From Sagittula sp. P11 (GTDB taxonomy: Bacteria > Pseudomonadota > Alphaproteobacteria > Rhodobacterales > Rhodobacteraceae): a DNA stretch of 64,000 nt. The stretch lies in assembly GCF_002814095.1 (NCBI RefSeq), contig NZ_CP021913.1, positions 1,488,001 to 1,552,000 on the forward strand, in the 5' to 3' direction. The translations under genes and the position numbers were made by a program. Position 1 is the first letter of the stretch; the number at the start of each line of letters is the position of its first letter. Of the stretch, positions 10,922 through 20,266 are shown one piece after another. Below the pieces are notes generated by a model. That model worked only from the letters and a program-made list of their open reading frames with translations, was not told the origin of the DNA and did not search any database.

Positions 10922-11428
10922 ATGCTGGGATATGTGAGCGTCGAGGCGCGCGGCGAAAGCGACCTCCTGATCCGCGATGCGACGATGGCGCTGCATGCGC
11001 GCGGCGTGCCGCTGGCGGGCGCGGTTCAGGTGAACTCCGAACGCGACGCGACGCACAAGTGCGACATGGACCTGCACATCCTGTCGGGCTCTGACGTGGT
11101 GCGCATCAGCCAGAACCTCGGCGCGCTGTCGCGCGGCTGCCGACTGGACCCCGCGGGCCTCGAACACGCGGTCGGCATGGTCGCCGCGGCGCTGGAGACC
11201 GGCCCGGCGCTTCTGGTGGTCAACAAGTTCGGCAAGCAGGAGCTGGACGGGCGCGGCTTCCGCCCCCTGATCGGGGAGGCGCTGTCGCGCGGGATCGCAG
11301 TCCTGACCGCCGTGAACCCCGGCAACCTGCCAGGGTTCCTCCAGTTCGCCGGGGACTATGCCGAGGCGCTGCCTCCGGATGTCGATGCGATCGTCGACTG
11401 GTGCAACGCCCAGCGTCTGGCCGCCTGA
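10922..11428 (+). CDS. DUF2478-like protein
   Basis: A 168-residue soluble protein. The pattern 'GYVSVEARGESDLLIRDATMALHARGVPLAGAVQVN' near the N terminus, the middle 'CDMDLHILSGSDVVRISQNLG', and 'LLVVNKFGKQELDGRGFRPLI' resemble DUF2478 proteins, a group with nucleotide-binding-like features sometimes linked to molybdate uptake. No molybdenum gene is nearby. The start at 10922 is preferred over an ATG 14 codons upstream because GGGAGGAACC precedes it. The function is unknown. Confidence 0.65.
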   Translation: MLGYVSVEARGESDLLIRDATMALHARGVPLAGAVQVNSERDATHKCDMDLHILSGSDVVRISQNLGALSRGCRLDPAGLEHAVGMVAAALETGPALLVVNKFGKQELDGRGFRPLIGEALSRGIAVLTAVNPGNLPGFLQFAGDYAEALPPDVDAIVDWCNAQRLAA

Positions 11429-11441
11429 CCCGCGCGCTCCC

Positions 11442-11867
11442 TTACCCCCTGAACCACGTCACGATCTGCGCGGCAGAGGCCGCGCCGGACTGGCGCTTTG
11501 TTTCGCGCCCCGCGGTGTAGGCGATCATCGTGGGAATGCCGCGGATGCCGAGCCGCGCGCTGGGTTCGGGATGGGCCTCCGTGTTCAGCTTGACCAGCCG
11601 GGCCTCGGACCTGAGCTGCCCCGCCGCCTTCGAGAACTCCGGCCCCATCATCCGGCACGGGCCGCACCACGGCGCCCAGAAATCCACCACCAGCGGCACC
11701 TCGTCCACGCGCGACGCCTTGGCCAGGGTGGCCGCGTCGACCTCTATGGCCTTGCCGGGCATGAGCGGCGCGCCACAGGTGCCGCATTTCGGACCCGCGC
11801 CCAGCTTTTCCTCGGGCACCCGGTTCACCTGACCGCAATCGAAACAGGACAGCTTCTTGCCAGCCAT
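11442..11867 (-). CDS. trxC: thioredoxin 2 (TrxC)
   Basis: A 141-residue cytoplasmic disulfide reductase. The N-terminal zinc finger is complete (CFDCG...CGTCG, four Cys in two pairs) and is followed by the thioredoxin domain with the redox motif WCGPC. The conserved cis-Pro motif is seen as GIPTMI. This combination of zinc finger and thioredoxin domain identifies TrxC, which is linked to oxidative stress response. The start ATG is preceded by AGGAGTGATCAG; an upstream in-frame extension lacks conserved sequence. It is convergent with the DUF2478 gene. The reductase trxB lies 39 kb away at 51096. Confidence 0.95.
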   Translation of the reverse strand: MAGKKLSCFDCGQVNRVPEEKLGAGPKCGTCGAPLMPGKAIEVDAATLAKASRVDEVPLVVDFWAPWCGPCRMMGPEFSKAAGQLRSEARLVKLNTEAHPEPSARLGIRGIPTMIAYTAGRETKRQSGAASAAQIVTWFRG

Positions 11868-12004
11868 CTGATCACTCCTATTCGTTTTTCCGAATATAAT
11901 AACGCACGATCCTGTCACAAGTCCCGAAAACGCGCGACTTGCCCGATTCTGGCGTTATAGTCGCGGCGACGAACAGGATACCGATACAGGACAGGAGGCT
12001 TCGC

Positions 12005-13204
12005 ATGACCCTGATTGCCCGGAGAATGTGCCAGACGCTCGCGGTGGGGACCGCGCTTTTGACCGGCGCGGCCGCCACTGCGCAGACCGCGCAGGAATGG
12101 CCGGTCGAGGTGGTCCGGCTGGACCCGGTCAGCGCGCCGCAGGAAAGCTATGTCGGGACCGTGCGGGCGCGGGACATGTACGGCCTCTCCTACGGCACGA
12201 CCGGCTGCATCGTCGCGATCTCCGAAGAGGCGAAGCGCATGCAGGTGGCCAAGGCCGGGCAGGTACTGGTGGAGCTGGACGACAAGCATTCCCAGCTTGC
12301 ACTGAAGACTGCGGAGGCCCGCCTTGCCGAACTGCGCGCCGCCGTGGAGGAACGGCAACTGGCCGTGACCGCCGCCGAGAACGACGACCGTCGCCGGGCC
12401 GAAGACAGGGCGTTTGTCGCCAAGGAATTCGAACGGAACCAGACGATGTTCCGCCGCGGCCTGATCAACGAGACCACGATGGAAGCCGTGGAGAGCCGGA
12501 TGATGGACGCGACCTTCGCCGCCGAGCAGGCGAAAGAGGCGATGGCCAGCGCGCGGTCCGCCAAGGCACGGGCCGAAATCTCGGTGGGGATCGGAGAACT
12601 CGAACTCCAGACCGCCGAAATTGACCACGAGGACCTGCAGCTCGTCGCGCCGTTTGACGGTGTCATGATCGGGTTCGAACCCAGCGTCGGCGCCTGTGTC
12701 TCGGACGGGGCGTTGGCGGGTCAGATCTATGACCCCAGCCAGAAGTCCGTCGATGTCTACGTCCTGATCTCCCGCCTTTCGGCCCAGGATGCGACGGGCG
12801 TGTCCCGCGGCGCCGAAGTCACCGTTCGGCGCGGCAACGGCCAGACCTGCGGCGGCGCGATCACCCGCATCGACACGGAAGCCGACCTCGAAAGCCAGTA
12901 TGTGCAGACGACCATCGACGTGGACGAAGCCTGCGCCCCCGAACTGTTCCTGAACGAGGCTGTCGCGGTGGAGATGAACAGCGGTCCGGACGCCTTCCGC
13001 CTGCCGGAGACGGCGCTGCTGGAAGGCTCCGTCTACATCGTCAACGAAGAGCGTGAGACGCTGGAAAGCATCACGGCGGATGTGGTGTCGCGGGAAGACG
13101 GCGCTGTTGTCGTGCGCCTGCCCGGCATGGCAGGCCGCCTTGCCGTCGTGGACGCCATGTCGGAAGGCGTCGACGCGATGCTGGAAACGTCAGAGCCGTC
13201 CTGA
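12005..13204 (+). CDS. HlyD/RND-type periplasmic adaptor protein
   Basis: A 399-residue exported protein with signal peptide (MTLIARRMCQTLAVGTALLTGAAATAQ). It has the membrane-fusion-protein layout: a lipoyl-like half (YVGTVRARDMYGLSYGTTGCIV), a long charged coiled coil at about residues 85-200, the second lipoyl half (DLQLVAPFDGVMIGF), and a beta-barrel domain. Such adaptors link an inner-membrane transporter to an outer-membrane channel. No transporter or TolC gene is adjacent, so the partner is elsewhere or this is an orphan. AGGAGG lies 6 bases before the ATG. Confidence 0.83.
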   Translation: MTLIARRMCQTLAVGTALLTGAAATAQTAQEWPVEVVRLDPVSAPQESYVGTVRARDMYGLSYGTTGCIVAISEEAKRMQVAKAGQVLVELDDKHSQLALKTAEARLAELRAAVEERQLAVTAAENDDRRRAEDRAFVAKEFERNQTMFRRGLINETTMEAVESRMMDATFAAEQAKEAMASARSAKARAEISVGIGELELQTAEIDHEDLQLVAPFDGVMIGFEPSVGACVSDGALAGQIYDPSQKSVDVYVLISRLSAQDATGVSRGAEVTVRRGNGQTCGGAITRIDTEADLESQYVQTTIDVDEACAPELFLNEAVAVEMNSGPDAFRLPETALLEGSVYIVNEERETLESITADVVSREDGAVVVRLPGMAGRLAVVDAMSEGVDAMLETSEPS

Positions 13205-13374
13205 TCCGTAGATCATCGGCCATCCGATATGCCCTGGCGTGTCTCAGGTTAATTGAATTCAACCGAGGGCACTTAACGCACTCCGGATTGACGTAAGAAA
13301 AAGTCGCGTAATGCGAAACTATTCCGGCGGCGCGTTTCGCCTGCCGCCGGCCCCCTGCACCGGCGCCTGCGACG

Positions 13375-13787
13375 TCACGTCTCCCCAGCCAAACCGCCAC
13401 CGCGCGACAGCATCCGGGAGACGTGTCGCTCGGGCCGAAGTAGCTCAGCAGGACATCCAGGCTCTTCTCCGGCTCTGCAGAGCCACACATGAAGATGTCG
13501 ACCGTGGCGATGCCGAACTCCGGCCATGTGTGCACGGAGATGTGCGATTCAGCCAGCAGTGCAAAGCCCGTAAACCCCGCCCTTGCACCGAAATCATGCG
13601 CCGCCACCTGTAGTACGGTTGCCCCTGCGGCCAGCCCGGCCCGGCGCAGCACGTCTTTGGCCGGGCCCACGTCCACCAGTGCGCTGGCGCCATACATGTC
13701 GCAGATCAGGTGCTTCCCCAAGGCCACGGGTACGGTTCCATTCGGGTACCGTGAAACCGTTTCCGTTGGAACATTTCTTCGCGTCAC
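13375..13787 (-). pseudogene. speD: S-adenosylmethionine decarboxylase proenzyme, frameshifted near its C terminus
   Basis: SpeD makes decarboxylated AdoMet for spermidine synthesis after self-cleavage to a pyruvoyl enzyme. The N-terminal part is intact: LGKHLICDMYG and the processing/active-site block LAESHISVHTWPE with the cleavage Ser. After LLSYFGP the open frame runs on into about 120 residues of non-family sequence antisense to the HlyD gene. The frame one base over instead reads ERHVSRMLSRGGG and stops 18 codons later at 13375, matching a normal SpeD tail. A single missing base near 13434-13436 (in a GGG/CCC run) explains this: a true frameshift or a sequencing error. GTG at 13787 is the likely start, preceded by GGGAGCAAG. 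Confidence 0.8.
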
Positions 13788-14104
13788 CCTTGCTCCCTCT
13801 CTGCCCACCGTATCAGAATGACAAAAATACTAGGCGGGAATCCGCTATTTTTGCCAAACTCGGGTGGACCAATGCGATAAAGAAGATATGTGCGCATCGC
13901 TGCCTGACGAACAATGCCGAATCATGAGGCCATGTCGCCCGGGTAACAAGATAGTGATGCGCAAAAGTTCGTCTGCCTGAACGCAACCAGCAGTCGAGCG
14001 CGTGTGTGTAGGTTCCGTCGCCATTTGGGGAGGTGGCGGTGTCGGGTTCCTGAACGGCACCGACAACCGGCAATAAAAAGGGGCGAAGTTTGAAACTACC
14101 ACGC

Positions 14105-14320
14105 ATGTCTAAATGTCCGCACTGCAACTATGACCTACGCTTTGGCGCATCCACATGCCCCTATTGCTTCCGTCCGACCCGGATCCGCAACCGCGCCTGG
14201 TTCTGGCTGATCATCGTGGCGGTTGTCGCGTTCTTCGGATACGAGGTCTTCGGCGCCGAGGCCGGCACCGAACCGCTAATGGAAGCGGAAGAAAAGACTG
14301 TCCCATTGTCGGACAGTTGA
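14105..14320 (+). CDS. small zinc-ribbon membrane protein
   Basis: A 71-residue protein with a zinc ribbon at the N terminus (CPHC...CPYC, two Cys pairs 15 residues apart) followed by one transmembrane helix (WFWLIIVAVVAFFGYEVF) and an acidic tail. The ribbon probably faces the cytoplasm. A TTG at 14090 with AAGGGG six bases upstream would add five residues and may be the true start; the ATG is given because the Cys motif begins directly after it. It lies just upstream of the second lytic transglycosylase gene. Function unknown. Confidence 0.65.
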   Translation: MSKCPHCNYDLRFGASTCPYCFRPTRIRNRAWFWLIIVAVVAFFGYEVFGAEAGTEPLMEAEEKTVPLSDS

Positions 14321-14365
14321 TACCCGCGATAGGGTCGTCCGGAGCATGAAAGAAGGATCCGGAGA

Positions 14366-15607
14366 ATGACCCTCACGCGGCGAAAGCTGCTTATGTACGG
14401 CGCGGCCCTCGGTCTGGCAGGCTGCAGCACGTCGGCACCGATACGCGCCCCGCAAGGCACAACGCGCGATCCCTCCCTGCAACCGCAGCCGAATGCCGCC
14501 TACGATCAGTGGGTTGCGGCCTTCAGAGGCCGTGCCCAATCCCGCGGGATTTCCGCCTCGACGCTGGACGCCGCCTTTCGCGGGCAGGGATTCCTGCCCG
14601 GCGTGGTGGAGCGGGACCGCAACCAGACGGAATTCAAGCGCAGCCTCGAGGACTACCTCGCCATCGTCGCGCCCGAGGAAAAGGTCACCTTCGGGCGGCG
14701 CGCCGTGTCGGCGCATTCCGGACGGCTGGCACAGGTGGAGGCGCGCTACGGAGTGGACGCCGACGTGCTGGGCGGTGTCTGGGGGCTTGAGAGCTACTTC
14801 GGCACCCGCCGTGGCGACATCCCGGTGATCTCGTCGACCTCGACCCTTGCATGGGAAGGACGGCGGGGGGCGTTCTTCGAATCCAACCTGATGGACGCGC
14901 TGCGCATCCTGCAGGCGGGCGACGCCACACCGCAGCAACTCGTAGGAAGCTGGGCGGGGGCGTCGGGCCACACCCAGCTGATGCCCAACGCCTTCCAGCG
15001 CTACGCCGTCGACTTCGACGGCAACGGCCGGCGCGACGTCTGGTCCGACGATCCGATCGACGCCTTCGCGACCACGGCCCGGTATCTGAGCGAGAACGGC
15101 TGGCGCAAGGGGCAGCTCTGGGGGCTGGAAGTGCTCCTGCCCGAGGGTTTCTCGGCGCAGATCGGGCGCGGCACACGGCGCAGCGTCTCGGAATGGCAGA
15201 ACCTTGGCGTCCGGCCCGCGCGCGGCGGCAGCCTGCCCGACTACGGCGCGGCAGCGGTCGTGGCACCGATGGGCGTGGACGCGCCTGCCTTCCTCGTGTT
15301 CCGCAACTTCGACGTGATCCTGCGCTACAACCCGTCCGAGAATTACGGGTTGGGCGTCGGCTACATGGCCTCGCGTCTTGCGGGCGGCGGACCGCTGGTG
15401 GGCCGCTTCGGGCGCGACCGCTACGGGCTCGACCTCGACGACCGGAAAGCGCTGCAGAGCGGACTGACGCGCGCGGGCTTCGATGCCGGGACGCCTGACG
15501 GCGTACTGGGCAAGAAGACCGAGGCGGCAATCCGCGCCTTCCAGCAGTCGCGTGGCATGACAGTCACCGGCACACCATCGCGCGAACTGCTGAACGCCGT
15601 GTCGTGA
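14366..15607 (+). CDS. lytic murein transglycosylase lipoprotein with peptidoglycan-binding domain
   Basis: A 413-residue outer-membrane lipoprotein predicted to cleave glycan strands. The signal peptide ends in lipobox LAGC (Cys at residue 19). The SLT_2 catalytic block runs about residues 45-330 and includes GGVWGLESYFG (catalytic Glu) and GASGHTQLMPNAFQRYAVD. A PG_binding_1 domain of about 60 residues closes the protein (GLTRAGFDAGTPDGVLGKKT). It is longer at the C terminus than the paralogue at 8778, and only this one is a lipoprotein. GGAG lies directly before the ATG. It runs convergent with the RTX-Hint gene, three bases apart. Confidence 0.92.
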   Translation: MTLTRRKLLMYGAALGLAGCSTSAPIRAPQGTTRDPSLQPQPNAAYDQWVAAFRGRAQSRGISASTLDAAFRGQGFLPGVVERDRNQTEFKRSLEDYLAIVAPEEKVTFGRRAVSAHSGRLAQVEARYGVDADVLGGVWGLESYFGTRRGDIPVISSTSTLAWEGRRGAFFESNLMDALRILQAGDATPQQLVGSWAGASGHTQLMPNAFQRYAVDFDGNGRRDVWSDDPIDAFATTARYLSENGWRKGQLWGLEVLLPEGFSAQIGRGTRRSVSEWQNLGVRPARGGSLPDYGAAAVVAPMGVDAPAFLVFRNFDVILRYNPSENYGLGVGYMASRLAGGGPLVGRFGRDRYGLDLDDRKALQSGLTRAGFDAGTPDGVLGKKTEAAIRAFQQSRGMTVTGTPSRELLNAVS

Positions 15608-15610
15608 CGC

Positions 15611-18241
15611 TCAGGCGCTGATCAGCAGACGGGTCTGGTAGGCCTTCAGCATCGGGCGGGCGGCCATGTAGGCTTTCCGCCCGACATCGACCTTCAGTTC
15701 CGGGAACAGGGCGAACAACTCGTCCCGCTGCGGCGCGTCGAGCCCGGCAAGGGACAGATCGCCCGGCTGGAAACTCTCGGTCCACAGCCCTTCGGACATG
15801 ACCAGTTCGTGCCGGTCGAACATGAAGTGGATGTAGCTGGTCCCCTGCCCCGGCAGGAGCTGCTCGATCCCCGGCAGCCCTACGAGGTGCAGCGCCGCGG
15901 CAAGGACCTCTTCCTCGCCGAAGAGCAACTCCACCGGCGCCCCGGTCATCACCACGCGATGCTGCGGCGACACCATCATGTCACGCTCCGGATGGCCGGG
16001 GCCAAGCGCGCCCTTGCGGATGAGGATCGGGCAGAACGCCTGTTCGGCCGCCAGTTGCCGGGACGACAGGGACTTGGCGCCGCACCAGCGCACCGCCTGA
16101 TAGCCGTTATCACGGGTCAAAAGCCGGTCGCCCACCCGGATCTCCTCGGCCGCGACGTCCCCGCGCAGGGTCTTCAGCCGCGTGCCGGGTGTGAAACAGG
16201 GCACGTAGTTGATGTTCTCGATCTCCGAGAACGTCAGAACCGATCCGTCCTTCCAGGTGACCGTCCCGGCCTCTGCCCCCGTCATGTTGATCGCGGCAGA
16301 CCCCGAGATGTTCAGCGTATCGCCTGCCTTCTCGCCCGCTTCGCCGCCGATGATCGTCAGGGCTCCGCCGTTCAGGTCCGCCGGGCCGACAAAGAAGGTG
16401 TCGTCGCCGTCGCCGCCCTTGGCCACGTCGCCCGACCCGGCGTGGAGCGTGTCATTGCCCGCCCCGCCGTCGAGGCTGTCCGATCCCTCCAGACCGTAGA
16501 GGTCGTCGTTGCCTTCACCGCCCAGTACGGTGTCGTCGCCCTCGCCCGCGTTCACCGTGTCGTTGCCAGCGCCAGCCACGATGCTGTCGTTGCCGGCCCC
16601 CGCTTCGATGCTGTCATCGTCGGAGAAGTCCGCCGCGTCGCCGTCATCGATGTGATCGCCATCCGGGTCGCCGGTGTAGCCCGCGTCGATGATGTCGTCG
16701 CCAGACGTGCCTTCGACCACGTAGTCGCCCGCGAAGGCCGGAATACCCATGGCCACCAGTGCCTCCGGCGCCGAGATCTGCGCCGCCGTCAGCCCGGTCA
16801 GCACAAGTATATCGCCCGAGGGGAAGGTCAGGGTCGCGTCACCCGTGCCGTCGCCATTGGTGTCACCGACCACCACGTCCTCGACCGAGACCGGCAGGCC
16901 CCAGAAATCCGTCAGGTCGGAGACGTCCAGCAGGTCCCTCCCGGTGTAGGTGCCGTCGCCGTTGTCGATGGGGCCGTCGAACCCGGCAATCACATCGGTG
17001 CCGGATCCGTCCGCCAGCTTCAGCGTGTTCACGCCGGAACCCAGCACGATGGTCTCCACCTCGTCGAAGACCAGCGTGGAGGTGCCGTCAGTGACTGTGC
17101 CGACCTCCGGGTTGAGGTTCGACAGGTCGATGGTCAGGTCATCCGTGACGGCAGAGAGGTCGAGCACGTCGCCGGTGGTTTCGGCCACGCCCTCCGCGTC
17201 GACGGTGTCATTGCCAAAGCCGTTCTCGATGATGAAGGTGTCGTCGCCCCAGCCGCCCCACAGGTAGTCGTCGCCCGCGCCGCCATAGAGGATGTCGTTG
17301 TCGTAGGACCCCCGCAACCAGTCGTTGCCCGCACCGCCATAGAGGGTATCGTCGCCCTCGTTGCCCTCGACAGTATCGTCCCCATCGCCGCCACTGACAA
17401 AATCGTTGCCCTGCTCGCCGTAAAGCGAATCCGAGCCGTCTCCGCCGAACAGGCTGTCGTCGCCCTCGTTGCCCGCGACCAGGTCATCTCCCAGACCGCC
17501 CTCGATGGTGTCGTTGCCTGCGGCGCCGCGCAGCGTGTCGTTGCCGGTCCCACCGGTCAGGCTGTCGTCACCGGTGCCAGCGATGACACTGTCGTTGCCG
17601 TCCAGCGCGTCGAAGGTCAGGTCGACGGAGGACACGGAAGCATCGACCGTATCGTCCTGGTTGGTCAGGACGAAGTGCTCGATACCTGAGAACGTGCCAT
17701 TGTTCGTGCCGTCGCCGAGAAACCCGCCTTCGTCGGCGTTGAAGGTGAACTCGATCCCTGTTGCGGTGAACCGGGACGCATCCAGCGTGTCGTCGTCGCT
17801 GCCGGTGGTGACGGTCTCTCCGCCGTGCAGTTGCTCTCCGGTCGCGATGTCGGAGATCATGAGCAGGTCGGCATCGGCGCCGCCGTCCAGCGTGTCGGCA
17901 CCGCCCCCGGCAAATATCGTGTCGTTGCCGTCTCCGCCGGACACGTTCTGGCTTTCGTCTCCAAGGTCGAAACTGTCGTCCCCGGCCGTGCCGATCTGCG
18001 CGTCGAAATCGCCTACGACGCCACTGCCCAGCTGTGCGTCGGTTCCGGCCGACCCGGCGTTGCCGATGGTAAAGCTGGTGACGCCGTCGGAAATCGTCAT
18101 GACGCTGGTGGCGCCGTCGAAGTCGAACGAATACGCCGCGCCAAGCGCCGACAGGTCGAGGGTGTCGCCGTTCGAGGCATCGATCGCAGACCAGAAACCC
18201 GGCTGGTTCCAGTTCGATGTTGTTACAACGTACGTGGCCAT
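15611..18241 (-). CDS. RTX calcium-binding repeat protein with C-terminal Hint domain
   Basis: An 876-residue protein, acidic and without a cleavable signal peptide, as expected of type I secretion substrates. The N terminus (MATYVVTTSNWNQPGFWSAI) starts a family-typical cap. Clusters of GGxGxDxUx nonapeptide repeats follow, which bind Ca2+ in parallel beta-rolls. The Hint (hedgehog/intein) domain begins at Cys682 (PCFTPGTRLKTLRGDV) and runs to the C terminus, with VSPQHRVVM as the conserved His block. Hint domains of this kind may self-process. ATG at 18241 is chosen because GGAG lies about 10 bases upstream; the frame opens 11 codons earlier without family sequence. No type I transporter is nearby. 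Confidence 0.88.
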   Translation of the reverse strand: MATYVVTTSNWNQPGFWSAIDASNGDTLDLSALGAAYSFDFDGATSVMTISDGVTSFTIGNAGSAGTDAQLGSGVVGDFDAQIGTAGDDSFDLGDESQNVSGGDGNDTIFAGGGADTLDGGADADLLMISDIATGEQLHGGETVTTGSDDDTLDASRFTATGIEFTFNADEGGFLGDGTNNGTFSGIEHFVLTNQDDTVDASVSSVDLTFDALDGNDSVIAGTGDDSLTGGTGNDTLRGAAGNDTIEGGLGDDLVAGNEGDDSLFGGDGSDSLYGEQGNDFVSGGDGDDTVEGNEGDDTLYGGAGNDWLRGSYDNDILYGGAGDDYLWGGWGDDTFIIENGFGNDTVDAEGVAETTGDVLDLSAVTDDLTIDLSNLNPEVGTVTDGTSTLVFDEVETIVLGSGVNTLKLADGSGTDVIAGFDGPIDNGDGTYTGRDLLDVSDLTDFWGLPVSVEDVVVGDTNGDGTGDATLTFPSGDILVLTGLTAAQISAPEALVAMGIPAFAGDYVVEGTSGDDIIDAGYTGDPDGDHIDDGDAADFSDDDSIEAGAGNDSIVAGAGNDTVNAGEGDDTVLGGEGNDDLYGLEGSDSLDGGAGNDTLHAGSGDVAKGGDGDDTFFVGPADLNGGALTIIGGEAGEKAGDTLNISGSAAINMTGAEAGTVTWKDGSVLTFSEIENINYVPCFTPGTRLKTLRGDVAAEEIRVGDRLLTRDNGYQAVRWCGAKSLSSRQLAAEQAFCPILIRKGALGPGHPERDMMVSPQHRVVMTGAPVELLFGEEEVLAAALHLVGLPGIEQLLPGQGTSYIHFMFDRHELVMSEGLWTESFQPGDLSLAGLDAPQRDELFALFPELKVDVGRKAYMAARPMLKAYQTRLLISA

Positions 18242-18496
18242 TTCAGCGGTTCTCCAGCCCGCGCAACGCGACATGTCCGGCCACAGGCCGGTTCGGATCG
18301 GCGGGATCCCCCGGACCGTTCAACATGTGCGGCAGCTGCGCGATTCAATTATGACTTCAGGGCGTCTGCTCGTTGTCCAGAAACGCGAAGAATGTGACGC
18401 AAATAGGCAGATTTGGCGGTATCTTGACGAAATCGGAAACCAACGGCCAGCCGCCGCGCACATTGTTTCAGCCTCTCCAAAGGCTGTCTGGCGGGT

Positions 18497-20104
18497 TCAG
18501 AGAAGGGCGCGGATCGGGTCCAGCAGACCCTTGTTGCGCAGCGTCCGCACCGGGTAGGTGTCGTCGTTGATGAGCTTGTCGAGACTGAAGCCCGGCTCGA
18601 TCTTGGCCATCTTCCTGGCCACAGCCTGCGCCTTTTCCAGATCGCCCTGCATGGCGTAGAGCGCGAGCAGGTGGCGGTGCGCCGGGCGCGACAGGGGCGC
18701 GGCGCGGGCGGCGGCCTCCCCGGCTTCGATTGCGTCCTGTGGCCGGTTGCAGGCGATGGCGATCACGCAGTGCCCGGTGTCCCAGTAGTGGCGGAACGGC
18801 GAGGTCCGCGCGATGGCGCAGGCGCGGGCCGAGGTCTTGTAGGCGCGGTCTAGGTCACCCGCCAGCATGTAGCCTTCGGACAGCGACTTCAGCGCATAGG
18901 CAGAGGCCGGGTTGCGCTCCACCGCGTTGCGCGCCATGTCGATCACCCCCGCGGTGTCCCCCACGGTCGTGGCCCGGACCTTGGCGACGATGGACTGCAC
19001 CAGCGCATTGTCGGAATCCAGTTCGATGGCGCGGTAGTACAGCTCCATCGTCTCGTCCATGAGGTCGCTCTGGTCCGCCTCCGACAGCTCCATCATCTGG
19101 GTCATGCGGATCAGGCTGCACCACGCGAGGTAGATACCCGACGGGTCGTTGCGGAAGGCCTGATCCATCAAGCCGTAGGCTTCGCGCAGGGCATCCTGGT
19201 CGAAGCTGAACATGCGGTAGAGCCCCAGCCGCGACAACGCGGTCGAACGCGACTCGGGCCGGTCCTTCTGCAGCACGTGCGGCAGCTTGCCGAGGATCTG
19301 GTCCGCCGCCTCGAAAACGGTGCGGGCGACCGCCTCCTCGCTGTTCATCACGTCCTCCAGCCGATCGATGCGCTGGAGCTTGGAATAGAGGATCCGCGCA
19401 CTGGGCTGGTGCACGGCCTTCAGGAACAGCGTGTGGCCCTCGTTGTCCTGCACGATCTGGCTGTGGATCACCACGTCGCTGTCCGGCGCCTCGATAGCGC
19501 CCGAAAGCTCCGGGTCGGCCTGACGCCAGGCGCGCACCTGCTCGCCGATGTTCTCGCCGATCTGGTTGGACAGGACCTCGCTCATGATCTGGCTGTGCAG
19601 GCCACCCGACACGTCGCTGCGGCAACTGATGAGAACGCCCTTGCTGTCCGACGGCGTCGCGCGGGAGATCATCGTCTGAAGCTGCGCGCGCTCCTGCCTG
19701 AGCCAGTCCTCGAACTCCGGATCGCGGACGTCCATGCCTTCCAGCAGCTCGGTGCGCTCGTCGCCGGGGACGACCTCTTCCAGCAGGTCGACACGAACAC
19801 CGGCCTGCTCCAGCCAGACGGCGCTGCGGTCCGACCCGAGGCGCACCGCCTCATCGCCGAGCGCGCTGCGCAGCTTGGACAGGGCCTGTCTGAGGTTGGC
19901 GCTGGCCTGCTCGGGACCGAAGGTCGACCAGAGCTTGTCCTCGAGCCAGCGGCGGGTGCGGTTCATGCCGGGGCTCAGCGCCAGCATCGCGATCAGGGCC
20001 TGATTCTTGGCGCCTTTCGGGGTCAGGTCCATGCCGTTCGGACCGACCACCCTGAAGGGGCCGAGCACCTCGATCCTCAGAATATTGTCCTGCGGTCCGG
20101 ACAT
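18497..20104 (-). CDS. SARP-like transcriptional regulator with TPR domain
   Basis: A 535-residue cytoplasmic protein. Residues 8-105 form an OmpR/SARP-type winged helix with LTPKGAKNQALIAMLALSPG and the recognition segment SANLRQALSKLRSALG. A transcriptional-activator (BTAD-like) region and a long TPR array to the C terminus follow (for example AYALKSLSEGYMLAGDLDRAYK). SARP-like proteins activate secondary-metabolite or accessory genes in actinobacteria; relatives with TPR tails occur in Rhodobacterales. AAGGGG lies six bases before the ATG. It is transcribed divergently from the PAP2/haloperoxidase gene, so it is a candidate regulator of that cluster. Confidence 0.75.
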   Translation of the reverse strand: MSGPQDNILRIEVLGPFRVVGPNGMDLTPKGAKNQALIAMLALSPGMNRTRRWLEDKLWSTFGPEQASANLRQALSKLRSALGDEAVRLGSDRSAVWLEQAGVRVDLLEEVVPGDERTELLEGMDVRDPEFEDWLRQERAQLQTMISRATPSDSKGVLISCRSDVSGGLHSQIMSEVLSNQIGENIGEQVRAWRQADPELSGAIEAPDSDVVIHSQIVQDNEGHTLFLKAVHQPSARILYSKLQRIDRLEDVMNSEEAVARTVFEAADQILGKLPHVLQKDRPESRSTALSRLGLYRMFSFDQDALREAYGLMDQAFRNDPSGIYLAWCSLIRMTQMMELSEADQSDLMDETMELYYRAIELDSDNALVQSIVAKVRATTVGDTAGVIDMARNAVERNPASAYALKSLSEGYMLAGDLDRAYKTSARACAIARTSPFRHYWDTGHCVIAIACNRPQDAIEAGEAAARAAPLSRPAHRHLLALYAMQGDLEKAQAVARKMAKIEPGFSLDKLINDDTYPVRTLRNKGLLDPIRALL

Positions 20105-20266
20105 GGATTACCCCTTAGGTCACGCGACGTTAACACCGGCTCACGAGACCGGCAACACTCGTGAAATTTCCGTAAATCAATTACTACAATTCGTTAAGCA
20201 ATTTGACGCAACGGCAGGCATCGGGTCTGAATTGGTCGAAATGCGGGGTTGGGGAGAAAAGACGGC

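Noticed and set aside
13071-13374. The long C-terminal extension of the speD frame
   Set aside because: It is antisense to the HlyD-type gene and unlike SpeD; the adjacent frame holds the real tail.
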